A stretch of DNA of 64,000 nt, taken from positions 2,914,001 to 2,978,000 of the forward strand of contig NZ_JACHJU010000001.1 of assembly GCF_014203795.1 (NCBI RefSeq), given 5' to 3'. Within the stretch, counting starts at the first letter, position 1; every line of letters begins with the position of its first letter. This stretch comes from Streptosporangium album. GTDB taxonomy: Bacteria; Actinomycetota; Actinomycetes; Streptosporangiales; Streptosporangiaceae. Positions 34,747 to 43,040 of this stretch are shown here, in pieces. Under the pieces are notes generated by a model that was not told the origin of the DNA, made no database searches, and worked only from the letters and a program-made list of their open reading frames with translations. The translations under genes and the position numbers were made by a program.

Positions 34747-34770
34747 GACTTCTGCAGGATCCGCGAATCC

Positions 34771-34830
34771 GTGAGCAATTCCGCGCGATCATGAGCACTC
34801 GCCGAGCAAATCCGTGATTCGGTGAGCAAT
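34771..34830. repeat. GAGCA repeat cluster next to the cassette
   Basis: GTGAGCAATT (34771), ATGAGCACTC (34791), GCCGAGCAAA (34801) and GGTGAGCAAT (34821) form four spaced copies of a GAGCA(A/C) motif within 60 bases, with ATCCGTGA/TTCGGTGA between. This again looks like the multiple terminal repeats of an insertion-sequence end, different from that of the cassette, with the rest of the element gone. Confidence 0.4.
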
Positions 34831-35012
34831 CGCGGTGCCCTGCCTGTTTCGGAGGAGGTGGGCAGGGTCACGGTACCTGGATGGCGATTACGGCGATGCC
34901 GGCGCCAGCGGAAGAACATCGGAGGTCGGCACGGTGGTGTCGTTCCGGTGGGTCCGGAGGGCATCAAACCCGCAGAAGGGCGGGCCGTCACCGCCTGGGC
35001 ATCACGCCGCCG
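34831..35012. other. Spacer between the cassette flank and the ROK gene
   Basis: Short open readings here have no ribosome-binding site or recognisable protein. I see nothing functional beyond the possible 3' end of ROK transcripts. Confidence 0.4.
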
Positions 35013-36191
35013 TCAGTGCCGACGGGCCCGTCTTTCATGGGTGGGTGCCGTAGCGGCGAGGGTCAGGGCTCCTACAAGGGCGGCGCGAGGGCCCAGGGTG
35101 GAGGAGCGGATCTGGACGCGGTCGCTGATCGCGGGTTGGGCGAAGCGGCGCAGGGATTCGCGGATTCCTTCCAGGAGGGGGTCCCCTGCGGTCGCGAGTT
35201 CGCCGCCGATGATGAGCATCGCGGGGTCCAGAGCGTTGCACAGGTCGGACAGGACCCGTCCGAGCCGGCGTCCCGCGTCGGCGACGATCCGGGCCACCAC
35301 CGGGTTGTCGACCAGGGCGTCCAGGAACAGGTCGTCGGGCCGTTCGGAGAGCGGCAGACCCGCCGCGATGAGCTGCCTCCACACCTCGCCGATCGACACC
35401 ACCGATTCGAGGCAGCCGCGCTGCCCGCAACGGCACTGTGTCCCGCCCTCCTGGACCAGCGTGTGCCCGATCTCCCCTGATGCCCCGTACGCCCCGGTAT
35501 ACCGCCTGCCTGCGAGGATCAGCCCGGCTCCGATGCCGTGGGACGCCTTGACGTAGACCAGGTCGGACACGTTCTGCCCGGCCCCGTGCGTGTGCTCGGC
35601 CAGCGCGGCGAGCTCCGCGTCGTTCGCGATCACCACCTCCCCGCCGAGCCGGGCGACCAGCTCCTGCCGAGGCCGGACCCCGGCCCAGCCGGCGAGGATC
35701 GTGGCCGACTGGATCTTGCCGGTCACCTGGTTGATCGGCCCCGGGATCCCCGCCGCGGTCCGCCGCACCGAACCGGCCGGGACTCCCGCCCGGTCCAGCA
35801 GGTCGGCGACCAGGATCGCCGCCTGGTCGAGCGCGTTGCTCGCCGAGGCGTCCACGTCGAGGGACACCGTGCCCTCGGCGACGATCTCCTGCGCGGTCGA
35901 GGCGAGCGCCGCCGAGATGTGCTTGTGCCCGAAGTCGATCCCGACGAGATGCCCCGGAGGGCGGCGCGGCGACAGCCGTGACGACGGCCTGCCGAGTCCC
36001 GTGTGGTCGGTGGCCTCGTGCTCCTGCACCAGCCCTTTGGCCAGCAGGCCCCGGACGATCCCCGCCACCGTGCTCGGTGCGAGGCCGGTCCGGTGGCTCA
36101 GCTCCTGCCGGGTCGCGGGGAAGGACTGGTTCAGCGCGTCGAGGATCGCGCGCCTGCTGCGTTCGATCCGCTGGTTCGGTGTGGTGGACAC
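35013..36191 (-). CDS. ROK-family transcriptional repressor
   Basis: A 392-residue ROK/NagC-type regulator. The N-terminal winged helix (RAILDALNQSFPATRQELSH, then RTGLAPSTVAGIVRGLLAKG) is followed by a sugar-kinase-like domain starting LVGIDFGHKHISAALAS. The zinc site is complete: GEIGHTLVQEGGTQCRCGQR with GCLES. GASGEIGH matches the ROK signature. Divergent from the GH97 gene across a 146-base AT-richer region with an inverted repeat, it is the obvious candidate to control that glycosidase in response to a sugar. Confidence 0.92.
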   Translation of the reverse strand: MSTTPNQRIERSRRAILDALNQSFPATRQELSHRTGLAPSTVAGIVRGLLAKGLVQEHEATDHTGLGRPSSRLSPRRPPGHLVGIDFGHKHISAALASTAQEIVAEGTVSLDVDASASNALDQAAILVADLLDRAGVPAGSVRRTAAGIPGPINQVTGKIQSATILAGWAGVRPRQELVARLGGEVVIANDAELAALAEHTHGAGQNVSDLVYVKASHGIGAGLILAGRRYTGAYGASGEIGHTLVQEGGTQCRCGQRGCLESVVSIGEVWRQLIAAGLPLSERPDDLFLDALVDNPVVARIVADAGRRLGRVLSDLCNALDPAMLIIGGELATAGDPLLEGIRESLRRFAQPAISDRVQIRSSTLGPRAALVGALTLAATAPTHERRARRH

Positions 36192-36216
36192 CAGCCAAGC
36201 GTACCTAATTTGGATG

Positions 36217-36244
36217 CTTAATGCACTAATTAAATCACATTAAG
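36217..36244. promoter_or_regulatory. Inverted-repeat operator between ROK and GH97 genes
   Basis: CTTAATG (36217-36223) and CATTAAG (36238-36244) are perfect complementary arms 14 bases apart, in a stretch much richer in A+T than its surroundings (CTAATT, TAATTAAAT). It lies 25 bases upstream of the ROK start. Its position suits autoregulation and control of the GH97 gene. Confidence 0.6.
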
Positions 36245-36337
36245 GGTGTTGACCAGAGTATTTTCTGCCATCTACCGTCACGGGACATGTCGCGGAGTCT
36301 TCTCCGTCGCATCACCACCCCGTTAGAAGAGGCATGC

Positions 36338-39300
36338 ATGGAACGTAAGAAGGCCGAGCGGAGAAGTAGACGGGCGGGACTGCTCTCGATGACGGCGGCC
36401 GTCGTGGTCTCCGGAGGGATCGCGGCGGCGCCGGCGCCGGCGCTGGCCCAGGAACCCACACCCGCCTCCACTGCCCTCACCGAGGTCACCGGGGAGAGCG
36501 CTCAGGTCGTTAAGTCGCCGGACGGTGATCTGCGGGTCGCGGTCACCACCGTCGGCGGGCGTCTCACCTACAGCGTGACGAAGCATGACAAGACACTCGT
36601 TGGTGCGTCCGGGCTCGGTATGGATCTCGCGGGACGACCCAGCCTCACGCAGGGCATGGCCATCGAGTCCGTCGAACGGCGCACGATCGACGAGACGTGG
36701 AAGCCGGTCTGGGGGACGTCGAGCAAGGTCAGGAACCACGCGAGGGAGCTCACCGTCCACGCGGTCCAGGCCGGCACAGGGTTCAAGCTCGACCTGGTGT
36801 TCCGGGTCTTCGACGACGGGGTCGGCTTCCGCTACCACTTCCCCGACCAGCCTGGCCTGGACGCCTACACCGTCACCGCCGAGCAGACCGAGTTCGCCCT
36901 CGACCCCGGCGCGCGGAGCTGGTCGATCGCCGCGGGCAAGACCTGGTCCGCCGACGAGCAGCACTACCGCGACCTGCCCCTGTCCGGCGTCTCCACCGCC
37001 CAGACCCCCATCACCGCCTCCTCCGCCGCTGACTCCTACGTGGTGGTGCACGAGGCCGACCTGACCGACTACCCCAGCATGACGCTGAAGTCGGTGCCAG
37101 GACGGCCCGGCCGGTTCTCCAGCGACCTGATCGCCCTCCCCGACGGCACCAAGGCCAAGCTGAACGGCGCGTTCTCCACGCCCTGGCGCACCCTGACCGT
37201 GGGCGAACGCCCCGGCGACCTGGGCGAATCCCATCTGATCGAGAACCTCAACGACCCGTGCGCGATCTGCGACGACACGTCCTGGATCAAGCCCGCGACG
37301 TATGTGGGCGTCTGGTGGGAGCTCCAGCGCAGGCAGACCACCTGGAATGCCGGGCCCAAGCACGGCGCGACCACCGCACGGGTCAAGCAGTACATCGACC
37401 TGGCCAAGGAGGCGGGCGCGAAGTTCGTGCTGGCCGAGGGCTGGAACACCAACTCCGGCGGCACCTGGGCGGGCCAGGACTTCCTGACCCCGCAGGCCGA
37501 CTTCGACCTCCCCGAAATCCTCCGTTACGCCGCCGACAACGGCATCGGGTACATCGCGCACAACGAGACCCGGGGCGACATCGACTACTACGACCAGAAC
37601 CTGGAGAAGATCTTCTCCAGGTACGAAGAACTCGGCATCCACGCGATCAAGACCGGCTACGCCACGAAGTTCCTGCTCGGCGGCGTCAACCGCAGCCACT
37701 ACGACCAGGAGGCCGTCCGCCACTACCAGCGGGTGATCGACGCGGCGGCCCGGCACCGCCTCACGGTCAACGCCCATGAGGCGATCAAGCCTACCGGCCT
37801 GGCGCGCACCTACCCGAACATGATGACGGGCGAGGGCGTCGCGGGCATGGAGCAGCAGAACTACATGGGCGTCAACGGCAACCCGCCCGCGCAGGCCACG
37901 ATCCTCCCCTTCACCCGGTTCATGGGAGGACCCGCCGACTACACGCCCGGCGTTCTGAACGTCACATGGGACCCGGCCCGGCTCGGCACCCGCGTCCAGA
38001 CCACCTCGGCCGCACAACTCGCGCTGTACCCGACGTTCTTCAGCCCGCTGCAGATGCTCGCGGACACCCCCGAGAACTACACCGCCCACCCCGGATTCGC
38101 CTTCCTCAAGAACATGCCCGCCACCTGGGACGAGACCCGCGTCCTGGACAGCGTCATCGGCGACTACACCACGACCGCCCGGCGCAACGGCGACACCTGG
38201 TACCTCGGCGCGATCACCGACGAGAACGACCGGACCCTCCAGGTGCCGCTGTCGTTCCTCCCCAAAGGCACCTTCGTGGCGGAGACCTACGCCGACGCCC
38301 AGGAGACCACCTGGAAGAGCGGCCCGCTGCCCGTCGAGATCCGCAAGACCCTGGTCAGATCGTCCACCCGGCTGTCGATGTCGCTGGTCGCCGCCGGCGG
38401 CCAGGCGGTCAGGATCAGGCCCGCGACCGCCGAAGACCTCGGCGACCTCCCCTGGTACACCACGCCCCGCGCCGGTTACGGCACCCCCGAAGCCGTGCTG
38501 GACCCGGCCACCCAGCAGCTCACCGTGAAGGCCCAGCTCACCAACACCGGCAGCACCGTGGCAGAGTTCCAGACCCAGGTGTTCCTCGACGGCCGCGCCG
38601 CCGGCGATGCCCAGCGCGTCCGCGTCGCGGGCGGCGGAGCCCGGACCGTCGAATGGACACTGCCTGCCTCCGAGGTGCCCGACCAGGACTTCCGGGTCGA
38701 GGTCGGCGCACCCACCGGCGAGCGCGGTAAATCGGTCCGCACAGCACAGACGCGTTCGCTGCTCGGCCTCGTCCGGGAACTGCGGAAGTCCGGCGAGGTG
38801 ACCTCGTCCGCGATGGCGCTCCTCCAGCCCACGATCACCAGGGCCGAGAGCCTGCTCCGCAAGGGCGACCCGACCGGCCGCCTCCTGGCCCTCCAGGAAG
38901 TACGCCTCGCCCTCTACGGTCTCCCCCTCACCGAGGTGACCGCGCAGGCCCGCACCGCCATCGACGACCAGCTCACCACCCGACTCGACACACCGGAAGC
39001 GCTCTTCTCCCTCGCCCTGAAGGTGCGGCTGGCAACAGACACAGGCACCCTCAGCCCGGCCCTGTCCGGCAGACTCGCCCTCGAGGTCAAAGCCGCGATC
39101 ATCGCAGCAGTCGCCAACGACCCGGTGGGGATGCGGGAAGCCCTCAACCGGTTCACCGCCGTGGTCAACGCCGAGCCGATCGCCCCGGACGTCGCGGCGG
39201 ACCTGCTGTCCGTCAGCGGACTTCTCGCCGCCGGCCCCCGCAAGATCGAAGCAGAGTCCGCACAGCTCATCAGCGGCGCGTGCCTGCGCACCGACCACAC

Positions 39301-39637
39301 CGGCTACACCGGCACCGGCTTCGTGGCCTGTCTGAAGACCAAGGACAGCGGCGTCCGCTTCAACGCCTCGGCCACCGCCGACGGCCTGTACACCATCCAC
39401 CTCCGCTACGCCAACGGCATGGGCGCCACCCAGACCATGACCCTCTCCAGCGGAACGCAGTCCCTCCAGCTCCCGCTACCCGCCCTGCAGAACTGGGACA
39501 CCTGGTCCGAGCACCAGGTCAACCTCCGCCTCACCAAGACCACCCCGCTGACCTTCGTGTACGGCCCCAACGACAACGGCAACGTCAACCTCGACTCCAT
39601 CAGCCTCGAACCCACCCCAGGTGTCATCCACCGATAA
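36338..39637 (+). CDS. Secreted GH97 family glycosidase with C-terminal CBM35-like domain
   Basis: A 1099-residue secreted enzyme; the signal peptide ends near APALA (residue 37). The GH97 N-terminal beta-sandwich (VKSPDGDLRVAVTTVGGRLT) precedes the barrel (YVGVWWELQRRQTTWNAG, IKTGYATKFLLGG, VNAHEAIKPTGLARTYPNMM, GEGVAGMEQQNYM). The KTGY segment has Gly where retaining members carry their Asp nucleophile, and Glu residues follow in NAHE and MEQQ, so an inverting alpha-glucosidase type like SusB is likelier (inference). After an Ig-like domain come about 150 helical residues and a CBM35-like module (KIEAESAQLISGACLRTDH). Usual GH97 proteins are about 650-750 residues. Start at ATG 36338 after GAAGAGG. 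The divergent ROK gene probably regulates it. Confidence 0.9.
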   Translation: MERKKAERRSRRAGLLSMTAAVVVSGGIAAAPAPALAQEPTPASTALTEVTGESAQVVKSPDGDLRVAVTTVGGRLTYSVTKHDKTLVGASGLGMDLAGRPSLTQGMAIESVERRTIDETWKPVWGTSSKVRNHARELTVHAVQAGTGFKLDLVFRVFDDGVGFRYHFPDQPGLDAYTVTAEQTEFALDPGARSWSIAAGKTWSADEQHYRDLPLSGVSTAQTPITASSAADSYVVVHEADLTDYPSMTLKSVPGRPGRFSSDLIALPDGTKAKLNGAFSTPWRTLTVGERPGDLGESHLIENLNDPCAICDDTSWIKPATYVGVWWELQRRQTTWNAGPKHGATTARVKQYIDLAKEAGAKFVLAEGWNTNSGGTWAGQDFLTPQADFDLPEILRYAADNGIGYIAHNETRGDIDYYDQNLEKIFSRYEELGIHAIKTGYATKFLLGGVNRSHYDQEAVRHYQRVIDAAARHRLTVNAHEAIKPTGLARTYPNMMTGEGVAGMEQQNYMGVNGNPPAQATILPFTRFMGGPADYTPGVLNVTWDPARLGTRVQTTSAAQLALYPTFFSPLQMLADTPENYTAHPGFAFLKNMPATWDETRVLDSVIGDYTTTARRNGDTWYLGAITDENDRTLQVPLSFLPKGTFVAETYADAQETTWKSGPLPVEIRKTLVRSSTRLSMSLVAAGGQAVRIRPATAEDLGDLPWYTTPRAGYGTPEAVLDPATQQLTVKAQLTNTGSTVAEFQTQVFLDGRAAGDAQRVRVAGGGARTVEWTLPASEVPDQDFRVEVGAPTGERGKSVRTAQTRSLLGLVRELRKSGEVTSSAMALLQPTITRAESLLRKGDPTGRLLALQEVRLALYGLPLTEVTAQARTAIDDQLTTRLDTPEALFSLALKVRLATDTGTLSPALSGRLALEVKAAIIAAVANDPVGMREALNRFTAVVNAEPIAPDVAADLLSVSGLLAAGPRKIEAESAQLISGACLRTDHTGYTGTGFVACLKTKDSGVRFNASATADGLYTIHLRYANGMGATQTMTLSSGTQSLQLPLPALQNWDTWSEHQVNLRLTKTTPLTFVYGPNDNGNVNLDSISLEPTPGVIHR

Positions 39638-39912
39638 CCCGCAACACCAAGATCTCCGGATTCTGCGTGGCCCCGCCAGCGGACACCGGGACCGGGACCG
39701 GCGAGTCCGTTGACGGTGCGGAGCGGCAAGCTCGGTCCCTTCAGGGTTGAGAAGCCGACGGGTTCTGTTGCGTATGCCGGGGAAGCCACACCCGATCGAC
39801 GTCGGGCGGAAGAAAGCTCTGCTGTAGATGCGAGACAAGCCTCCGCAACCCGGGGTGCCGGCTCCCGGAGGTAGACGAACCCGGCGTCGATCTCTCCGCC
39901 GAGGGGAACGCC
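39638..39912. other. Intergenic stretch before the dnaE fragment
   Basis: No gene recognised. A GGGACCGGGACCGG direct repeat lies near 39687. The sequence just before the dnaE fragment does not match dnaE in frame beyond about 15 codons and meets a stop (TAG) at 39869. Confidence 0.4.
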
Positions 39913-40554
39913 ATGCGCTCGCTCATGCGGCTGATGAAGCCCGGCACCTTCGAGGACATCACCGCGGTTACCGCCCTGTACCGGCCGGGCCCGATGGGCA
40001 TGAACTCGCACACGAACCACGCGCTCCGCAAGAACGGTCTGCAGGAGATCACCCCGGTCCATCCGGAGCTGGAGGAGCCGCTGAGGGAGGTCCTGGACCT
40101 CACCTACGGCCTGGTCGTCTACCAGGAGCAGGTGCAGAAGGCCGCCCAGGAGCGCGAGATGCTCGGCCTGTACGTCTCCGACCACCCCCTCTTCGGCATC
40201 GAGCACATCCTGTCCGACAAGGCCGACGCGGCGATCGCCCAGCTCACCGCCGGGGAGCACGCCGACGGTGCGATCGTCACCATCGGCGGCATCATCTCCG
40301 GCCTGCAACGCAAAATGACCGAACAGGGCAACGCCTGGGCCATCGCCACCGTGGAGGACCTGGCCGGCTCCATCGACTGCATGTTCTTCCCCGCCACCTA
40401 CCAGCTCATCTCGACCCAGCTCGTCGAGGACACCGTGGTCTTCGTCAGGGGCCGGCTCGACAAGCGCGAGGACATGCCGCGCCTGGTCGCCACGGTCTGT
40501 CCCGAGTTCTGGGCGGATCTCAAGGCGGCGGTGGCCGTGACCCAGACCACGTGA
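39913..40554 (+). pseudogene. Internally deleted fragment of DNA polymerase III alpha (dnaE)
   Basis: A 213-codon reading joins two distant parts of DnaE. Codons 1-80 (MRSLMRLMKPGTFEDITAVT, ALYRPGPMGMN, GLVVYQEQVQKAAQ) match the palm/thumb region after the catalytic core. From EREMLGLYVSDHPLFGIEHI onward it matches the region before and within the OB domain (GAIVTIGGIISGLQRKMTEQ, IDCMFFPATYQLI). In a full protein several hundred residues lie between QKAAQ and EREML, so there is a large in-frame deletion. The N-terminal PHP domain and the catalytic aspartates are absent. No ribosome-binding site precedes the ATG. It is a relic, or a captured fragment, of a dnaE copy; the working dnaE must be elsewhere. 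Confidence 0.78.
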
Positions 40555-40562
40555 CACACCCG

Positions 40563-40582
40563 CACGCCGTTGAGACGGCGTG
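40563..40582 (+). terminator. Hairpin after the dnaE fragment
   Basis: CACGCCGT and ACGGCGTG pair with a TGAG loop, 9 bases after the stop codon of the dnaE fragment. A short 8-base-pair stem without U tract; termination is plausible only. Confidence 0.4.
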
Positions 40583-40970
40583 TCCGCCAGCGGTGTTTGC
40601 GCCGCCGGGGAGCGGCTGCGCGTCTCGCGTGAGGTGCGCGACATCGCCGCCCGCACTCTGGCCGTCGTCGGCGCCCACTTCGGCCACCGCGTCGGCGAGG
40701 GCAGTCGCCGAACGCGCCACCGACGCCCGGATTGTCCTTCTTCGCACCAGTTCGGCAATGCGCACTACTCCCCGTGCAGTAGCGGTCCCGCCGTGTCTGC
40801 GCTCCCTGACGTAGCCGGAGAAGTCTTCCCAGGTACGACGACCGCGGTGCCCGGAAAAGCGAGGATCTCAGTACGAGACCGCTCACGGAGGGAACCGAGA
40901 TGACGCATCGCGCGCAGCCAGACGCCCCGCGGCCCGTAACGAGCCGATGAACCGCCAAGGAGACAGACCC
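40583..40970. other. Spacer with a possible histidine-kinase scrap
   Basis: No intact gene. At about 40606-40690 the plus strand reads ERLRVSREVRDIAARTLAVV, similar to the H-box region of NarL-type sensor kinases (ERLRVSREVHDI) but with Arg in place of His, and it then loses similarity. The rest must hold the promoter of the 4-TM/multicopper oxidase operon. Confidence 0.3.
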
Positions 40971-41357
40971 ATGCCCACTCCTCGCTTCTTCCCGATGCTG
41001 CGTGTCGCACTCGCCCTGCAGACGGCCGCGCTCCTGATCCAGGCGATCACCGCCGGGCTGCTGCTGTCCACGCCCGGAGGCCGGGCGATGCACAGCATCT
41101 CGTCGGCTGCGGTGGTCGCGACCGCGCTGCTGTATCTCGTCGCCGCGATCCTGGTGCGGCGGCCCGGAGGCGGCTTGCCGCGCATGATCGTTCCCGCGGT
41201 CGCCATGGTGGTCTTCGTCCTGGTCCAGGCGATGCTCGGCGTGGCGCACATGAAGGCCCTCCACGTGCCGCTGGGCGTGCTGATGTTCGGCGGGAGCGTC
41301 ATGCAGCTGGTCCGGGTCTGGTCGCGTCCCCAGCCCGTCGTGGCCGTCACGACATGA
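40971..41357 (+). CDS. Four-helix membrane protein upstream of the multicopper oxidase
   Basis: A 128-residue hypothetical membrane protein with four hydrophobic helices (MLRVALALQTAALLIQAITA; ISSAAVVATALLYLVAAILV; MIVPAVAMVVFVLVQAMLGV; HVPLGVLMFGGSVMQLVRVW). Histidines at AMHSIS and AHMKALH lie at helix ends and could bind haem or metal, but no known cytochrome signature is complete. AAGGAG lies before ATG 40971. Its stop overlaps the ATG of the oxidase gene by 4 bases, so the two are coupled and probably act together. Confidence 0.78.
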   Translation: MPTPRFFPMLRVALALQTAALLIQAITAGLLLSTPGGRAMHSISSAAVVATALLYLVAAILVRRPGGGLPRMIVPAVAMVVFVLVQAMLGVAHMKALHVPLGVLMFGGSVMQLVRVWSRPQPVVAVTT

Positions 41358-42823
41358 CGCTGACGAGACGACAGGCACTGCGCCTGTTCGGCGTGGGAGC
41401 CGCGGCCGCGATGGCCGGAACCTCCGGGTGCTCACTGCTCGGCAGGACCCCGCAGGCCCGGCTGCTGGCCAGCACCGCACCGCTGCCCAAGCCGTTCACG
41501 GTGCCGCTCCCGACGCCGATGGTGGCCAAGCCATCGCGGACCGACGGCCACAGCGACTACTACGACCTGACTCAGCGCGCGGCCGACCTGGAGATCCTGC
41601 CGGGCCTGCGCACCAGGATCTGGGGGTACGACGGGCAGTTTCCCGGGCCCACGATCGAGGCGCGCAGTGGCCGCCGGGCCGTCGTGCAGGTCTCCAACGG
41701 TCTCGACGCTCCGACGGTGACGCACCTGCACGGTGGCCGCACCCCGCCGGAGTCGGACGGTTACCCCACCGATCTGGTGCAGCCGAACACCCGGCGCGGC
41801 TACGAGTTCCCGCTCGACCAGCGGGCGGCCACGCTCTGGTATCACGACCACCGTATGGACTACACCGGCCCGCAGGTCTGGCGTGGTCTGGCCGGTTTCT
41901 TCCTGGTGAGAGACGCGGAGGAGGAGGCGCTCCCGCTGCCCACGGGCGAACGGGACATCCCGCTGATGATCTGCGATCGGTCGTTCGCCGAGGACGGCTC
42001 CATGCCGTATCCCGGATCTTCCGACCGGCCCGGTGCCCGTGAGGCTTTCATGGGCGGGGTGCTGGGTGACGTCATCCTGGTCAACGGGGCTCCCTGGCCG
42101 GAACTGCGGGTCGAGCGGGCACGCTACCGCTTCCGGCTGCTCAACGGCTCCAACGCCCGCGTCTACGAGCTTTCGCTGTCGCCGGGCGGGACGATCGTGC
42201 GGATCGGCAGCGACGGCGGGCTGCTCGAGGCACCCCGGGCAGCGCAGCGGATACGGCTCGCGCCGGCGGAACGGGCGGACGTGATCATCGACTTCTCGGC
42301 CTACCGGATCGGGGACCGAGTCGAGCTGGGCAACCTCGCAGACGAGGGGCCGCAGGGCAAGGTGATGCGGTTCGCCGTCGACCGCGACGCACGCGATGAC
42401 TCGTCGATCCCGAAGGTGCTGTCGCAGATCGAGCGGCTGGACCCGGCCAAGGCGAAGGTGACGCGGGACTTCGAGTTCGCCGGGGGGAGCATGCACGGCG
42501 GCACGGGATGGCTGATCAACGGCAAGCCGTTCGACCCTCGGCGGATGGACGCCAGGCCGCGGCTGGGCGACACCGAGATCTGGCGCTTCACGAGTGATGT
42601 CACCCATCCCGTGCATCTGCACCTGGCCCACTTCCAGGTGCTGTCGGTCAACGGTGAGCGCCCGGCCGGGCCGCCGGAATGGAAGGACACGGTCGAGCTG
42701 CGCGACGCGCAGCTCGTCGAGGTCATCACCCGGTTCACCGGCTATCGCGGCCGCTACGTCATGCACTGTCACAACCTCGAACATGAGGACATGGCCATGA
42801 TGGCCAACTTCGAAGTCGTGTGA
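41354..42823 (+). CDS. Multicopper oxidase, TAT-exported
   Basis: A 489-residue three-cupredoxin oxidase. The N terminus has a twin-arginine signal (TRRQALRLFGVGAAAAMAG) ending in GC, which may be a lipoprotein site. All four copper motifs are present: THLHGG, LWYHDHRMDY, HPVHLHLAHFQVL and YVMHCHNLEHEDMAMM. The last has a Met axial ligand at the T1 site as in CueO/CotA-like enzymes. Likely roles are Cu(I) detoxification or oxidation of phenolic or metal substrates outside the membrane. It is coupled to the 4-helix membrane protein upstream. No copper regulator is visible nearby. Confidence 0.93.
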   Translation: MTLTRRQALRLFGVGAAAAMAGTSGCSLLGRTPQARLLASTAPLPKPFTVPLPTPMVAKPSRTDGHSDYYDLTQRAADLEILPGLRTRIWGYDGQFPGPTIEARSGRRAVVQVSNGLDAPTVTHLHGGRTPPESDGYPTDLVQPNTRRGYEFPLDQRAATLWYHDHRMDYTGPQVWRGLAGFFLVRDAEEEALPLPTGERDIPLMICDRSFAEDGSMPYPGSSDRPGAREAFMGGVLGDVILVNGAPWPELRVERARYRFRLLNGSNARVYELSLSPGGTIVRIGSDGGLLEAPRAAQRIRLAPAERADVIIDFSAYRIGDRVELGNLADEGPQGKVMRFAVDRDARDDSSIPKVLSQIERLDPAKAKVTRDFEFAGGSMHGGTGWLINGKPFDPRRMDARPRLGDTEIWRFTSDVTHPVHLHLAHFQVLSVNGERPAGPPEWKDTVELRDAQLVEVITRFTGYRGRYVMHCHNLEHEDMAMMANFEVV

Positions 42824-43040
42824 CGGTCTCCTGCGCCTCTGCCGGAGCGGGTGCTCACGCGGGCCCTGCCGGGCTCCGGCATCTCCCATCGTTCTCGTAC
42901 CGAGGAGCGACATGCCCGCCCGTCCGCCCGTCCGGGCGGACTGAGCGAGAACCCGCGCCACGCCCGTACGGCCGCGCCTGCGGTCACCGTCCGTAGCGCG
43001 CAGCCGTACGACCACCCGCCGCGCCGGGCCGCCGGTGCCG

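Noticed and set aside
35035-36198. 387-codon minus-strand frame parallel to the ROK gene
   Set aside because: Arg/Pro-rich shifted frame of the ROK gene, which has HTH and zinc motifs.
36323-39400. 1025-codon minus-strand frame opposite GH97
   Set aside because: Mirror frame without start signals or domains.
40603-40720. Histidine kinase pseudogene
   Set aside because: About 20 residues resemble an H-box but the His is Arg and nothing around it extends the match; too weak to call.
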